From the NCBI RefSeq assembly GCF_000308375.1, contig NZ_BAFQ01000040.1:1-33170 (forward strand): a stretch of 33,170 nt of DNA, in the 5' to 3' direction. The notes beneath the pieces are model-generated. The model worked only from the letters and a program-made list of their open reading frames with translations. It made no database searches and was not told the DNA's origin. The position numbers were made by a program, and so were the translations under genes. Positions 26,421 through 33,170 of this stretch are shown one piece after another (position 1 is the first letter of the stretch; every line of letters starts with the position of its first letter). This DNA comes from Nocardia aobensis NBRC 100429 (GTDB lineage: Bacteria; Actinomycetota; Actinomycetes; Mycobacteriales; Mycobacteriaceae).

Positions 26421-27566
26421 CTACATCGCGGCGACGAGCACCACGATCAGGATGAGCAGTCCGATCAGCAGGCCCACCGCGATCGCGAGCGGCGCCGCAT
26501 TGGGCCCGAACTTCGTGAAGTCGATGTCGACGAGTTTCGATTTCCCCAATTTCGGTTGCTGCGCAACGGCTCCGGCCGCGACGACCCGAGGCGGGCGGGG
26601 CAGCGGCGCGGAATGCGGACTGCGCAGTCCGGCCGCCGAATTGCGGGCGGCCCAGGCCGGAATCGTGCCGTCGTCGGTGCGGATCGGGGCGCCGAGAATA
26701 TAGGGTCCGGTGCCGGGACCGAATGCGGCGGTGAGGATTTCCTCGCGCGCCTCGGCCATGGTGGGGCGACGCTGCGGCGCCGGCTCCATCATGTGCAGCA
26801 GCACCTGGGTGAGCGGTCCGCTGCGAGTGGGCGGAATGATCTGCGCCATCGCCGCACGCGTGACGATGACGTCGTTGTCGTCGTCGAATCCGTACGGCGG
26901 ATGCCCCTCGATCGCGGTGTACAGCGTTGCGCCGAGGGAGAATACGTCGCTGGCCGGGCCCGGCTGAGCACCGCGCGCCACCTCCGGCGGCAGATAGGAC
27001 GGGGTGCCGGTGATCACGTCCTCCGGCTCGTCGAAAGCCTCACCGGCACTGGAGATACCGAAGTCGCTGAGTTTGGCCTTGCCCACGTCGGAGCCCCGAT
27101 CGGCGACGAGGATATTGCCCGGTTTGATATCGCGATGCACGATCCCGGCGGCATGGGCGGCGGCCAGCGCATCGGCCACCTGCGCACCGATCTGTGCGAC
27201 CTCGATGGGGGAGAGGGTGTCGGCCAGCGCGAGCGCCTTGGCGACGCTGCGCGAGGGCAGATACTCCATCACCAGCCACGGTTCCCCCGCCTCGAGCACC
27301 ACGTCGTAGACGGCGATGGCGTGCTCGTGCGAGAGCTTGGCCGCGACGCGGCCCTCGTGCACGATCCGGTTGCGCACCTCGGTCGCCTCGGCCTCGCTGA
27401 GTCCCGCGGTGGTGAGCACCTGTTTGATGGCGACCTCGCGGTTGAGCAGCCGGTCGGTGGCGAGCCATACCGCACCCATACCGCCGCCTCCGAGTTTGGA
27501 CTGCAGGCGGTAACGGCCGGCGACGAGATAGTCGGGGCCGACGATGGGGCGGGCACGTTCGGTCAC
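26421..27566 (-). CDS. Tail-anchored serine/threonine protein kinase
   Basis: This is a 381-residue Hanks-type kinase. It has a Gly-rich loop (LGGGGMGAVW), ATP lysine Lys48 (VAIKQV), catalytic HRDIKPGN with Asp146, DFG at 168-170, GTPSYLPPE and SDVFSLGATLYTAIEG. After the kinase domain a short linker leads to a single hydrophobic helix at about residues 357-380 and the protein ends, so there is no external sensor domain, unlike PknA, PknB or PknD. The GTG start at 27566 has TATCCT exactly six bases upstream, a leaderless arrangement. It converges on the EsrR-like regulator and is divergent from imuA'. Its substrates are unknown; the neighbouring envelope-stress proteins are natural candidates. 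Confidence 0.93.
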   Translation of the reverse strand: MTERARPIVGPDYLVAGRYRLQSKLGGGGMGAVWLATDRLLNREVAIKQVLTTAGLSEAEATEVRNRIVHEGRVAAKLSHEHAIAVYDVVLEAGEPWLVMEYLPSRSVAKALALADTLSPIEVAQIGAQVADALAAAHAAGIVHRDIKPGNILVADRGSDVGKAKLSDFGISSAGEAFDEPEDVITGTPSYLPPEVARGAQPGPASDVFSLGATLYTAIEGHPPYGFDDDNDVIVTRAAMAQIIPPTRSGPLTQVLLHMMEPAPQRRPTMAEAREEILTAAFGPGTGPYILGAPIRTDDGTIPAWAARNSAAGLRSPHSAPLPRPPRVVAAGAVAQQPKLGKSKLVDIDFTKFGPNAAPLAIAVGLLIGLLILIVVLVAAM

Positions 27567-27572
27567 GGCGCG

Positions 27573-27578
27573 AGGATA
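27573..27578 (-). promoter_or_regulatory. -10 box TATCCT for a leaderless Ser/Thr kinase transcript
   Basis: On the minus strand TATCCT ends six bases before GTG 27566. Confidence 0.6.
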
Positions 27579-27778
27579 GCCGAAAACCAGGGCGACCGGC
27601 CTGCTTCGGACCGGGGTTGGCGGCGGTCACAGCCCGGCGGGCAGGCCGTCGGATGTCACTGACGGGTGGCGTGGACAACAGCCGCGACCGGTGACGGAAC
27701 AGTCGCAGTGGGGCTGATGTGACACGTGGGCCGGTGCGGCTTGACGGAGACCGGTCGGAAGGTTCTACTGTCACCGGA

Positions 27779-27794
27779 TCGAACGTATATTCGA
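27779..27794. promoter_or_regulatory. LexA SOS box upstream of imuA'-imuB
   Basis: TCGAAC-GTAT-ATTCGA matches the actinobacterial LexA consensus TCGAAC-N4-GTTCGA with a single mismatch. A -10-like TATATT (27786-27791) lies inside the box, so LexA binding would block transcription until DNA damage. imuA' begins about 180 bases downstream, and imuA'-imuB are known LexA targets in mycobacteria. Confidence 0.88.
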
Positions 27795-27898
27795 TTAAGA
27801 TCGATAGCTGAATCGGTGCTGCACCTCTCGTCGATGCTTCCGGGCGCTGTCGCGGGAGGCGAGCTCCGGCGCGGCGGGTGAGGTGGAGGAGGAGCGGA

Positions 27899-27904
27899 AT
27901 GTAG
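27899..27904 (+). promoter_or_regulatory. Start-stop element (ATG-TAG) behind a strong ribosome-binding site in the imuA' leader
   Basis: GGAGGAGGAG precedes ATG at 27899, and the next codon is TAG. A ribosome loaded here would be held with only the initiator tRNA. A 14-codon ORF at 27908-27952 follows. Whether it has any effect on imuA' translation is unknown. Confidence 0.35.
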
Positions 27905-27971
27905 CCGATGCGGCGGTGCGGTGCATCGAGTGCGGTGGAGTTCATTCGGTGAGAGATAGGTGGTCGGCGAG

Positions 27972-28703
27972 ATGGGTTCGGCGGGTGATGCGCGAGCCGT
28001 GCAGCTGGCGGAGCTGCGGCGGCGGATGGCCGCGGTTCCGGCCCGTGGGGTCGAGGTCGTGGAACGCCCGCCGACTGCCGCTGAACTGCGCAGAGAGCTG
28101 CTTCCCGTACCGCCCGCCCTGGCCGGGCTGCTGCCCGAGGGTGGGGTGCCGAAGGGGTCGGTGGTGGCCTACTCGGGTGCGGGGTCGCTGCTGACCGGCC
28201 TGCTGGCCGCGGTGACCGGTGGTGGCGGTTACGCCGCGGCGATCGGTTTGCCGCGGCTCGGGTTGCTCGCCGCCGCCGAGATGGGCGCCGATCTGGGCCG
28301 GCTGGCCGTGGTGACCGAGCCCGGCCCGGATCCGGTGGAGGTCGCCGCAGTGTTGCTGGATGGTTTGGATCTGGTGGTGGTCGGCCTGGCCGGTATGTCG
28401 GTGCCGCCCAGCCGAACTCGAATTCTCGCCGCCCGCGCCCGCAGCAAAGGGTCCACGCTCGTGGTGACCGGCGGCGCCTGGAGCGGTCCGATGCTGCGGA
28501 TCGACACCCGGGTCGCGGGCTATTCGGGCCTGGGGCGTGGCCGCGGCCGGCTGCGGTCGGTGCGCCTGGACGTCTGCGTGCGCGGCCGGTCCGCACCGGA
28601 ACGCACCGGCACCCTCGATCTGTGCCCGCGTGACGGCCGGGTCGAATGGCTTGTCCCGGAATCGGATTCGCCGCCGACGACACTGTCGGCAGTGGGTGCG
28701 TGA
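27972..28703 (+). CDS. imuA': SOS mutagenesis protein ImuA' (Rv3395c-type)
   Basis: ImuA' is a RecA-fold accessory protein that, with ImuB and the polymerase DnaE2, carries out damage-induced mutagenesis in mycobacteria and relatives. The 243-residue product has a helical N-terminus (QLAELRRRMAAVP), PPALAGLLPEGGVPKGSVVAYSGAGSLLTGLLAA in place of the RecA Walker A, DLVVVGL in the Walker B position and a beta-rich C-terminus (RGRLRSVRLDVCVRGRS); the P-loop lysine is not in the canonical GKT/S form. ATG 27972 follows AGGTGG at eight bases and is preferred to GTG 27960. A LexA box lies 180 bases upstream. imuB begins 22 bases after its stop, so they form an operon. Confidence 0.92.
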   Translation: MGSAGDARAVQLAELRRRMAAVPARGVEVVERPPTAAELRRELLPVPPALAGLLPEGGVPKGSVVAYSGAGSLLTGLLAAVTGGGGYAAAIGLPRLGLLAAAEMGADLGRLAVVTEPGPDPVEVAAVLLDGLDLVVVGLAGMSVPPSRTRILAARARSKGSTLVVTGGAWSGPMLRIDTRVAGYSGLGRGRGRLRSVRLDVCVRGRSAPERTGTLDLCPRDGRVEWLVPESDSPPTTLSAVGA

Positions 28704-28725
28704 TGAAACGCGGCAGGGGAGCGAG

Positions 28726-30330
28726 ATGAAACGCCCCGGATTTCGCGTACTGGCGGTGTGGTGTCCGGACTGGCCGGCCGCCGCGGCCGCCGCCGTGGCC
28801 GATCTCTCACCGCTGCGACCGGTGGTGGTACTGCACGCGAATCGAGTGGTGGCCTGTTCGGCGGTGGCGCGCGACGCGGGAGTGCGGCGCGGTCTGACCA
28901 GGCGCGAGGCGCAGGCGCGATGCCCGGACCTCCATGTGGCGCAGGCGGATCCGGACCGCGACGCGCGTCTGTTCGAACCGGTGGCGACGGCCGTGGACGC
29001 GACGGTGCCGGGCGTGGAGGTCCTGCGGCCCGGCCTGCTGGTCCTCGCCGCCCGCGGCGCCGCCCGCTACTTCGGTTCCGAGGAGGAGGCCGCCGAACGC
29101 CTGGTCGACGCGGTCGCCGCACTCGGTGTGGAATGCCGCATCGGCATCGCCGACGAACTGTCGGCCGCGGTGATCGCCGCGCGCCGGGCGCAGATCGTCG
29201 CGCCCGGCGCCGCCGCGAATTTCCTGGCGCCGCTGCCGGTGGGCGAGCTGGCCGTCGAGCCGAGCCTGGCTCCGCCGGAACGCGGCGAACTGGTGGATCT
29301 GTTGCATCGCTTGGGTTTACGCCGGATCGGTGATTTCGCGGCCCTCACGCCCGCCGAGGTCGCCTCCCGTTTCGGCGCCGACGCGATCCGGGCGCACCGG
29401 TGTGCCCGCGCCGAACCGGAGCGCCCGCCCTCGGCGGCCCCGCCCGCCCCGGATCTGATGGTGGAGTACCGGTGCGATCCGCCGATCGAGCGGGTCGATG
29501 CCGCCGCCTTCGCCGGTCGTATGCTCGCCACCCGGCTGCACGAACGACTGGCGGCGGCCTCGGTGGCCTGCACCCGGCTCGCGGTCCACGCCGAAACCGG
29601 GGCCGGGGAAGCCCTGTCCAGAATCTGGCGGTGTGCCCAGCCGCTCACCCCCGAAACCACCGCGGACCGGGTGCGCTGGCAGCTGGACGGCTGGCTCACC
29701 CACCGCGCCCGGAACGCCGGGAAACACGGGCGGACGGGTGATGCCGAAGCGCCGCCGTCCGCTCCGATCACCTTGCTGCGCCTGGAACCGGTCGAGGTGG
29801 TGGCGGCCGGTGCGCTGCAACTCGGGCTCTGGGGCGGGGTCGGCGAGGAGGATCAACGCGCCCGCCGTGCCCTGACCCGGGTGCAGGGTCTGCTGGGCGG
29901 TGAGGCGGTGCGGATCGGTGTCCTCAGCGGCGGTCGCGGACCCGTCGAACGTGTCACCCTGATCACCTTCGGTGAGGAATTGGTCCCCGCCGCCGACCCC
30001 GGCCTGCCGTGGCCGGGGCGGCTTCCGCAACCGGCCCCCGCGGTGGTGCTGGGCAACCGTCCCGAGGTCCGGCTGGAGTCCGGCGACGGCAGCCCGATCT
30101 GGCTCACCGATCGTGGCGAGTTCACCGCCGAACCGGCCGAACTGCACTGGGGCAAGAAGTCGTGGCCGGTCGCGGGCTGGGCCGGGCCCTGGCTGCTGGA
30201 CGAACGCTGGTGGGCCACCGGCGATTCCGGCGGCGCCGTCCGCGTGCAGATCCTGCTCGACACCGAGGAGCGTGCCCTACTGCTGCTCGGCTACGACCAC
30301 ATCTGGCACGTGGAGGGCCTCTACGAATAG
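28726..30330 (+). CDS. imuB: Y-family polymerase-like protein ImuB
   Basis: ImuB is a catalytically inactive Y-family polymerase homologue that recruits ImuA' and DnaE2 to the beta clamp for translesion synthesis. The 534-residue product begins RVLAVWCPDWPAAAAAA, where active Y-family enzymes carry an acidic D-x-D-x-F-F motif, so the first metal ligands are replaced. The palm/finger and little-finger regions follow, and a beta-clamp-binding motif QLGLWGG at 365-371 is clear (QLPLWGG in mycobacteria). The C-terminal part (GKKSWPVAGWAGPW, YDHIWHVEGLYE) is typical of ImuB. ATG 28726 is behind AGGGGAG. dnaE2 is not in this window, so it must be elsewhere if the pathway is complete. A GC-rich hairpin follows at 30339-30362. 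Confidence 0.95.
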   Translation: MKRPGFRVLAVWCPDWPAAAAAAVADLSPLRPVVVLHANRVVACSAVARDAGVRRGLTRREAQARCPDLHVAQADPDRDARLFEPVATAVDATVPGVEVLRPGLLVLAARGAARYFGSEEEAAERLVDAVAALGVECRIGIADELSAAVIAARRAQIVAPGAAANFLAPLPVGELAVEPSLAPPERGELVDLLHRLGLRRIGDFAALTPAEVASRFGADAIRAHRCARAEPERPPSAAPPAPDLMVEYRCDPPIERVDAAAFAGRMLATRLHERLAAASVACTRLAVHAETGAGEALSRIWRCAQPLTPETTADRVRWQLDGWLTHRARNAGKHGRTGDAEAPPSAPITLLRLEPVEVVAAGALQLGLWGGVGEEDQRARRALTRVQGLLGGEAVRIGVLSGGRGPVERVTLITFGEELVPAADPGLPWPGRLPQPAPAVVLGNRPEVRLESGDGSPIWLTDRGEFTAEPAELHWGKKSWPVAGWAGPWLLDERWWATGDSGGAVRVQILLDTEERALLLLGYDHIWHVEGLYE

Positions 30331-30338
30331 GGCTGGCG

Positions 30339-30362
30339 TAGCCCCGGCCCGGGCGCGGGCTA
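30339..30362 (+). terminator. GC-rich hairpin after imuB
   Basis: TAGCCC and GGGCTA close a stem with a GC-rich centre nine bases after the imuB stop. It has no T-run but is a plausible terminator for imuA'-imuB and argues against starting the next gene at ATG 30362. Confidence 0.4.
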
Positions 30363-30418
30363 TGGAACACCCCACACGCTGCGGCGACGGCGCCCACGGC
30401 GACGTACCCTGGCTGATC

Positions 30419-31186
30419 GTGGAGTCGAACGTCATCCGGGTGCCCCTGGCGGGGGTGCAGATCGCCTATCGGGATTCGGGCAGCGCGCCGACCACGCATC
30501 CGCTCTCGGAGATCCCGGTGGTGCTGGTGCACGGGATGGGTGGCGACGGCCACACCTGGGATCGCTTCGCCACCGCGCTGATCCGGTCCGGGCGCCGGGT
30601 GATCATCCCCGATCTGCGCGGCCACGGCCGCAGCGAGCACACCGCCTCGTACCGGTTCGAGGACTTCGGCGCGGATCTGCTGAACCTCTGTGATCGGCTG
30701 GAACTGCCCACTGTCGATCTGGTCGGCCATTCGCTGGGCGGATACGCCTGCTCGTGGGTGGCCATCGAACGACCGGCGCTGGTCCGGCGGCTGGTACTCG
30801 AGGAGCAGCCGCTGCCGCTGCGCTCCGGTGACGAACAACTCACCCTCACCCGGCGCCTACCGTCGGTGCCGGAACTGTGGCATGCCACCACCAGTCTGCT
30901 GCGTCACCCGCGCGCGGTCCTCGCCTTCGATCGGTCGATGACCACTCCGGCGCTCGAGCAGTTCCGTAAACCGCATCCGGAATGGTGGGAGGGGCTGGCG
31001 GATATCACCGCCTCCACGGTGATGTTGCGCGGCGGTCCCGGCGGCATGGTCGATCCGGAGAAGCTGGAGATCTTCCGCGCCAGCGTGCCGGACTGCCGGG
31101 TCGAGGCCTTCACCTGCGGGCACAGCATCCACCGCGACCGGTATCGGGAATTCGCTTCGGTGGTGCTGCCGTTCCTGGAGCACTGA
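30419..31186 (+). CDS. Alpha/beta-fold hydrolase
   Basis: The 255-residue product has the fold's landmarks: oxyanion VVLVHGMGGDGHTWD, the DLRGHGRSE turn, the nucleophile elbow GHSLGG (Ser105) and a terminal CGHSIHRDR with the likely catalytic His. The substrate cannot be told. Two starts are possible: ATG 30362 adds 19 residues but lies in the hairpin after imuB; GTG 30419 begins at the usual first strand (VIRVPLAGVQIAYRD) and has TACCCT eight bases upstream, so I prefer it. The next gene starts two bases after its stop, so the two are probably co-transcribed. It is distinct from the hydrolase at 15151-15948, with little similarity beyond the fold motifs. Confidence 0.86.
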   Translation: MESNVIRVPLAGVQIAYRDSGSAPTTHPLSEIPVVLVHGMGGDGHTWDRFATALIRSGRRVIIPDLRGHGRSEHTASYRFEDFGADLLNLCDRLELPTVDLVGHSLGGYACSWVAIERPALVRRLVLEEQPLPLRSGDEQLTLTRRLPSVPELWHATTSLLRHPRAVLAFDRSMTTPALEQFRKPHPEWWEGLADITASTVMLRGGPGGMVDPEKLEIFRASVPDCRVEAFTCGHSIHRDRYREFASVVLPFLEH

Positions 31187-31188
31187 AC

Positions 31189-32154
31189 GTGGGGGCCGAT
31201 TCCCGTTCCGCGCCACCCACGTCGCAGGTGCCCGCGATCGAATTCGACGGGTTGCCGTGTTCGGCGGCCGCGGCCGATATTCCGCTGCCGGGCAGCGCGA
31301 CCCGGGTGAGCGGCTGGCTGTGCATCGAACAACCCGGCGCCTGGGGCCGCGATGTGATCGGCGATGCGGTTCTCGGCGCCGAGCTCACCGCCAGACTGGC
31401 CGCACGGACCAAGGCCGCGCGAGTCCGTCCCACCCTCATCCGGCGTCCCGGTCGCGGCGAATTCACCGGTGTGCGAACGGTTCTGCTCGCCGCCTCCCGG
31501 CCGCGGGGTTCGTGGTGCGAACGTCTGACCGTCACCGATCCGGAACAGCTTCTCGATATCGACCTGCAGGTACTCAACGGTCCCGCGCCGGGAATCGGTG
31601 AGCGCGTAACCGATCCGCTGACCCTGGTGTGCGCCCACGGCAAGCGCGATCAGTGTTGTGCCCGGCTGGGACGTCCGATCGCGGCCCGGCTGGCGGCCGA
31701 ATATCCGGATCAGGTCTGGGAGTGCTCGCATACCGGTGGGCATCGGTTCGCACCCGCGATGGTGATCCTGCCCGAGGGCCTGACCTACGGCCGGGTCGAC
31801 GGCGAGGATGCGGTCCGCGCGGTCGCGGCTGTCGGGCGTAATGATCTGTCGTTGAATGGTTTTCGTGGACGAAGCGGCCTTTCCCCGGTCGAGCAGGTGG
31901 CGGAGATCGCGGTGCGCGAACGGGTGCCGGCGGCCCTCGACCAGCTGACGGTGACGGCTGTCGAGCCGGACACCCCGATCTCGGATCCGGCGACCTTCGC
32001 CGGCGCCGCGGAGGTGACCCACGCCGACGGCCGCCGGTGGCTGGTCAGCACGCGGACCGTCGGCTATCCGCCCCGGCAGGCGAGCTGCGGCGCGGCCCCG
32101 AAACCGGCGTCGGCGATCGTCGCGGACGAAATCCGCGAGACCACTCGATGGTGA
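31189..32154 (+). CDS. Sucrase/ferredoxin-like [2Fe-2S] protein
   Basis: The 321-residue protein belongs to the sucraseferredoxin-like family, which has a thioredoxin-like [2Fe-2S] ferredoxin fold. The signature is present: Cys148 in VCAHGKRDQCC with Cys156 and Cys157, then WECSHTGGHRFAP with Cys179 and the GGHRFA motif. An N-terminal region includes CSAAAADIPLPGSAT and WLCIEQPGAWG, both recurrent in the family. There is no signal peptide or membrane helix. The GTG start at 31189 lies two bases after the hydrolase stop with GGAG upstream, so translation is coupled. The physiological partner is unknown; the sucrase name is historical and does not show sugar activity. It converges on the SDR gene with a 28-base gap. 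Confidence 0.92.
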   Translation: MGADSRSAPPTSQVPAIEFDGLPCSAAAADIPLPGSATRVSGWLCIEQPGAWGRDVIGDAVLGAELTARLAARTKAARVRPTLIRRPGRGEFTGVRTVLLAASRPRGSWCERLTVTDPEQLLDIDLQVLNGPAPGIGERVTDPLTLVCAHGKRDQCCARLGRPIAARLAAEYPDQVWECSHTGGHRFAPAMVILPEGLTYGRVDGEDAVRAVAAVGRNDLSLNGFRGRSGLSPVEQVAEIAVRERVPAALDQLTVTAVEPDTPISDPATFAGAAEVTHADGRRWLVSTRTVGYPPRQASCGAAPKPASAIVADEIRETTRW

Positions 32155-32182
32155 GTGCCGTGCCTGCGGTCCGCTGCCGCGT

Positions 32183-33163
32183 TCACCAGTAGGTGCCGGG
32201 CACCAATCGAGCGGCGCGGCGCAACGTCGAGCGCGTGACCCGTCCCGCCGTCGACGACTTGCGTTGCGGTTTCGCCTGCAGCGCGGGCACTTCCGACTCC
32301 GGTTCGTCCTCGACCGGCAGCTCACCCTTGGCGGCGGGGGAGTCCGGCAGCGCCCGGTAGTACCGGTGCATGACGCGATCCTTGATCCCCGGCGCGAACA
32401 GCGTCCCGTATTCGGCCAGGGTGCCCACGGGCACGTCGATGCGCCGCGGACGCTCGCTCAGCGCGCGCACGATGGTGGCCGCCGCCCATTCGGGAGATTC
32501 CGACGGTCCCTGTTTACCGCTGGGCGCGATCATCGGCGTCCGCACCAGCGGCATGTGGATGGTCGTGAAAGTGATGTTGTCGGAGAGCATTTCGGCCGCG
32601 GTGACCTCGGCGAACTTGTCCAGCGCGGCCTTGCTGGCCAGATAGGCGGCGAACCGCGGGGTGGCGACCTGGACCCCCGCGCTCGAGATGTTGACGATGT
32701 GTCCGGATTTGCGCTCCCGCATCTGGGGCAGCAGTGCCAGCGTCATTCGCACCGCGCCGAAGTAGTTGACCGCCATGGTCCGTTCGAAATCGTGCAGCCG
32801 GTCGGTGGATCGGTGCACGGCGCGCCGGATGGAGCGGCCGGCATTGTTGACCAGCATGTCGACGTGGCCGTGCGTGTCGAGAATCGACTTCACGGTCCGG
32901 TCCACCGAATCGGAATCGGTGACGTCGCATTGGTAGGCGTAGGCCCGCCCGCCCGCGGCGGTGATCTCCTCGACCACGGCGTTCAGTTCCTCGTCGCGGC
33001 GCGCGAGCAGCAGTACCACGGCCCCCTTGGCGGCGACGGCCGTCGCCGCCGCCCGCCCGATTCCGGAGGAGGCGCCCGTGATGACGACGTGTTTCCCGGT
33101 GAGATCCCGGCGTGCCCGCCGACGGGACAGATAGCCCTGTTCGGCCGCGTGGTTATCCGACAT
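32183..33163 (-). CDS. Short-chain dehydrogenase/reductase, acyl-CoA-reductase-like (AcrA1 C-terminal type)
   Basis: This classical SDR has the cofactor loop TGASSGIG (29-36), NNAG (106-109), the active-site Ser (NISSAGV, 160-161), Tyr174 and Lys178 (YLASK). The segments NNAGRSIRRAVHRSTDRLHDFERTMAVNYFGA and TTIHMPLVRTPMIAP closely match the C-terminal SDR half of mycobacterial AcrA1 (Rv3391), a fatty-acyl-CoA reductase found near imuB in M. tuberculosis. The protein ends in a basic tail (KPQRKSSTAGRVTRSTLRRAARLVPGTYW). The first ATG is at 33163, seven bases from the window edge, and the frame remains open beyond it, so it may be a stand-alone 326-residue SDR or the end of a longer fusion. NADP(H)-linked aldehyde or ketone reduction is likely; the substrate is inferred. 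Confidence 0.88.
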   Translation of the reverse strand: MSDNHAAEQGYLSRRRARRDLTGKHVVITGASSGIGRAAATAVAAKGAVVLLLARRDEELNAVVEEITAAGGRAYAYQCDVTDSDSVDRTVKSILDTHGHVDMLVNNAGRSIRRAVHRSTDRLHDFERTMAVNYFGAVRMTLALLPQMRERKSGHIVNISSAGVQVATPRFAAYLASKAALDKFAEVTAAEMLSDNITFTTIHMPLVRTPMIAPSGKQGPSESPEWAAATIVRALSERPRRIDVPVGTLAEYGTLFAPGIKDRVMHRYYRALPDSPAAKGELPVEDEPESEVPALQAKPQRKSSTAGRVTRSTLRRAARLVPGTYW

Positions 33164-33170
33164 CGCTGCT

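Larger units (their letters stand above)
27567..27971. other. Divergent intergenic region between the Ser/Thr kinase and imuA'
   Basis: These 405 bases hold the leaderless promoter of the kinase, a LexA box with an overlapping TATATT promoter element, and a leader for imuA' of about 170 bases. The leader has a strong ribosome-binding site followed by ATG-TAG and a possible 14-codon ORF at 27908-27952. No full-size gene is supported. Confidence 0.6.

Noticed and set aside
27747..27771. Possible PafBC/RecA-NDp-type promoter before imuA'
   Set aside because: GTCGG and TACTGT are present but the distance between them is about three bases too short for the known motif.
27883..28194. A frame starting GTG 27883 with a CIECGG motif, overlapping imuA'
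   Set aside because: It overlaps the imuA' coding start in another frame and its later part is a shadow of imuA'; the CxxC is probably accidental.

Overview
The window is high-GC actinobacterial chromosome, most likely from Nocardia or a close mycolic-acid-containing relative. The grounds are the gene order, which follows the Mycobacterium tuberculosis block from Rv3420c to Rv3394c (rimI, tsaD, groES, groEL1, whiB3, an Rv3415c-type gene, sigD, rsdA, an Rv3412-type gene, guaB2, guaB3, guaA, imuA', imuB), the MspA-type porins, the His-tailed GroEL1 and the actinobacterial LexA box. Nothing here looks like a plasmid, prophage, CRISPR array or tRNA gene.

Layout. (1) 1-1537: the end of rimI, coupled by an ATGA overlap to tsaD. 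(2) 1565-6156: a membrane-anchored Hsp70-like ATPase on the minus strand, then a 689-base divergent control region with a CIRCE operator, then groES and groEL1. A 17-bp-arm hairpin lies between groES and groEL1. A palindromic element flanked by 9-base direct repeats and a strong terminator follow groEL1. (3) 6212-7812, minus strand: whiB3, then a SigK-like ECF sigma factor and a very short RskA-like anti-sigma factor reduced to its cytoplasmic domain. (4) 8461-11249: an Rv3415c-type gene, sigD and rsdA. (5) 11452-17744: the purine block, with a DUF5319-type gene (minus), guaB2, guaB3, an alpha/beta hydrolase (minus) and guaA. (6) 17832-27566: about 10 kb placed between guaA and imuA', which are neighbours in M. 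tuberculosis. It is rich in envelope and signalling genes: a PspC/LiaF-like membrane protein with a small membrane partner, an intact and a broken MspA porin, a NarL-type two-component system, a DUF6223-like membrane protein, a PspC-fused histidine kinase with its regulator, and a tail-anchored Ser/Thr kinase. (7) 27972-30330: the SOS mutagenesis genes imuA' and imuB behind a LexA box. (8) 30419-33163: a hydrolase, a sucrase/ferredoxin-like Fe-S protein and an SDR reductase at the window edge.

How the parts fit. The conserved genes cover tRNA t6A modification, chaperoning, redox sensing (WhiB3), sigma/anti-sigma control, GMP synthesis and translesion repair. The most interesting part is region 6. 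The PspC protein and the PspC-kinase/regulator pair have the divergent gene content of the EsrISR envelope-stress three-component system known from Corynebacterium, but here they are separated by a 4.2-kb porin and two-component block. Several genes in the window (guaA, the Rv3415c-type gene, the DUF5319 gene, the NarL-type kinase and the Ser/Thr kinase) have a TANNNT box exactly six bases before the start codon, which suggests leaderless mRNAs and settles several start codons.
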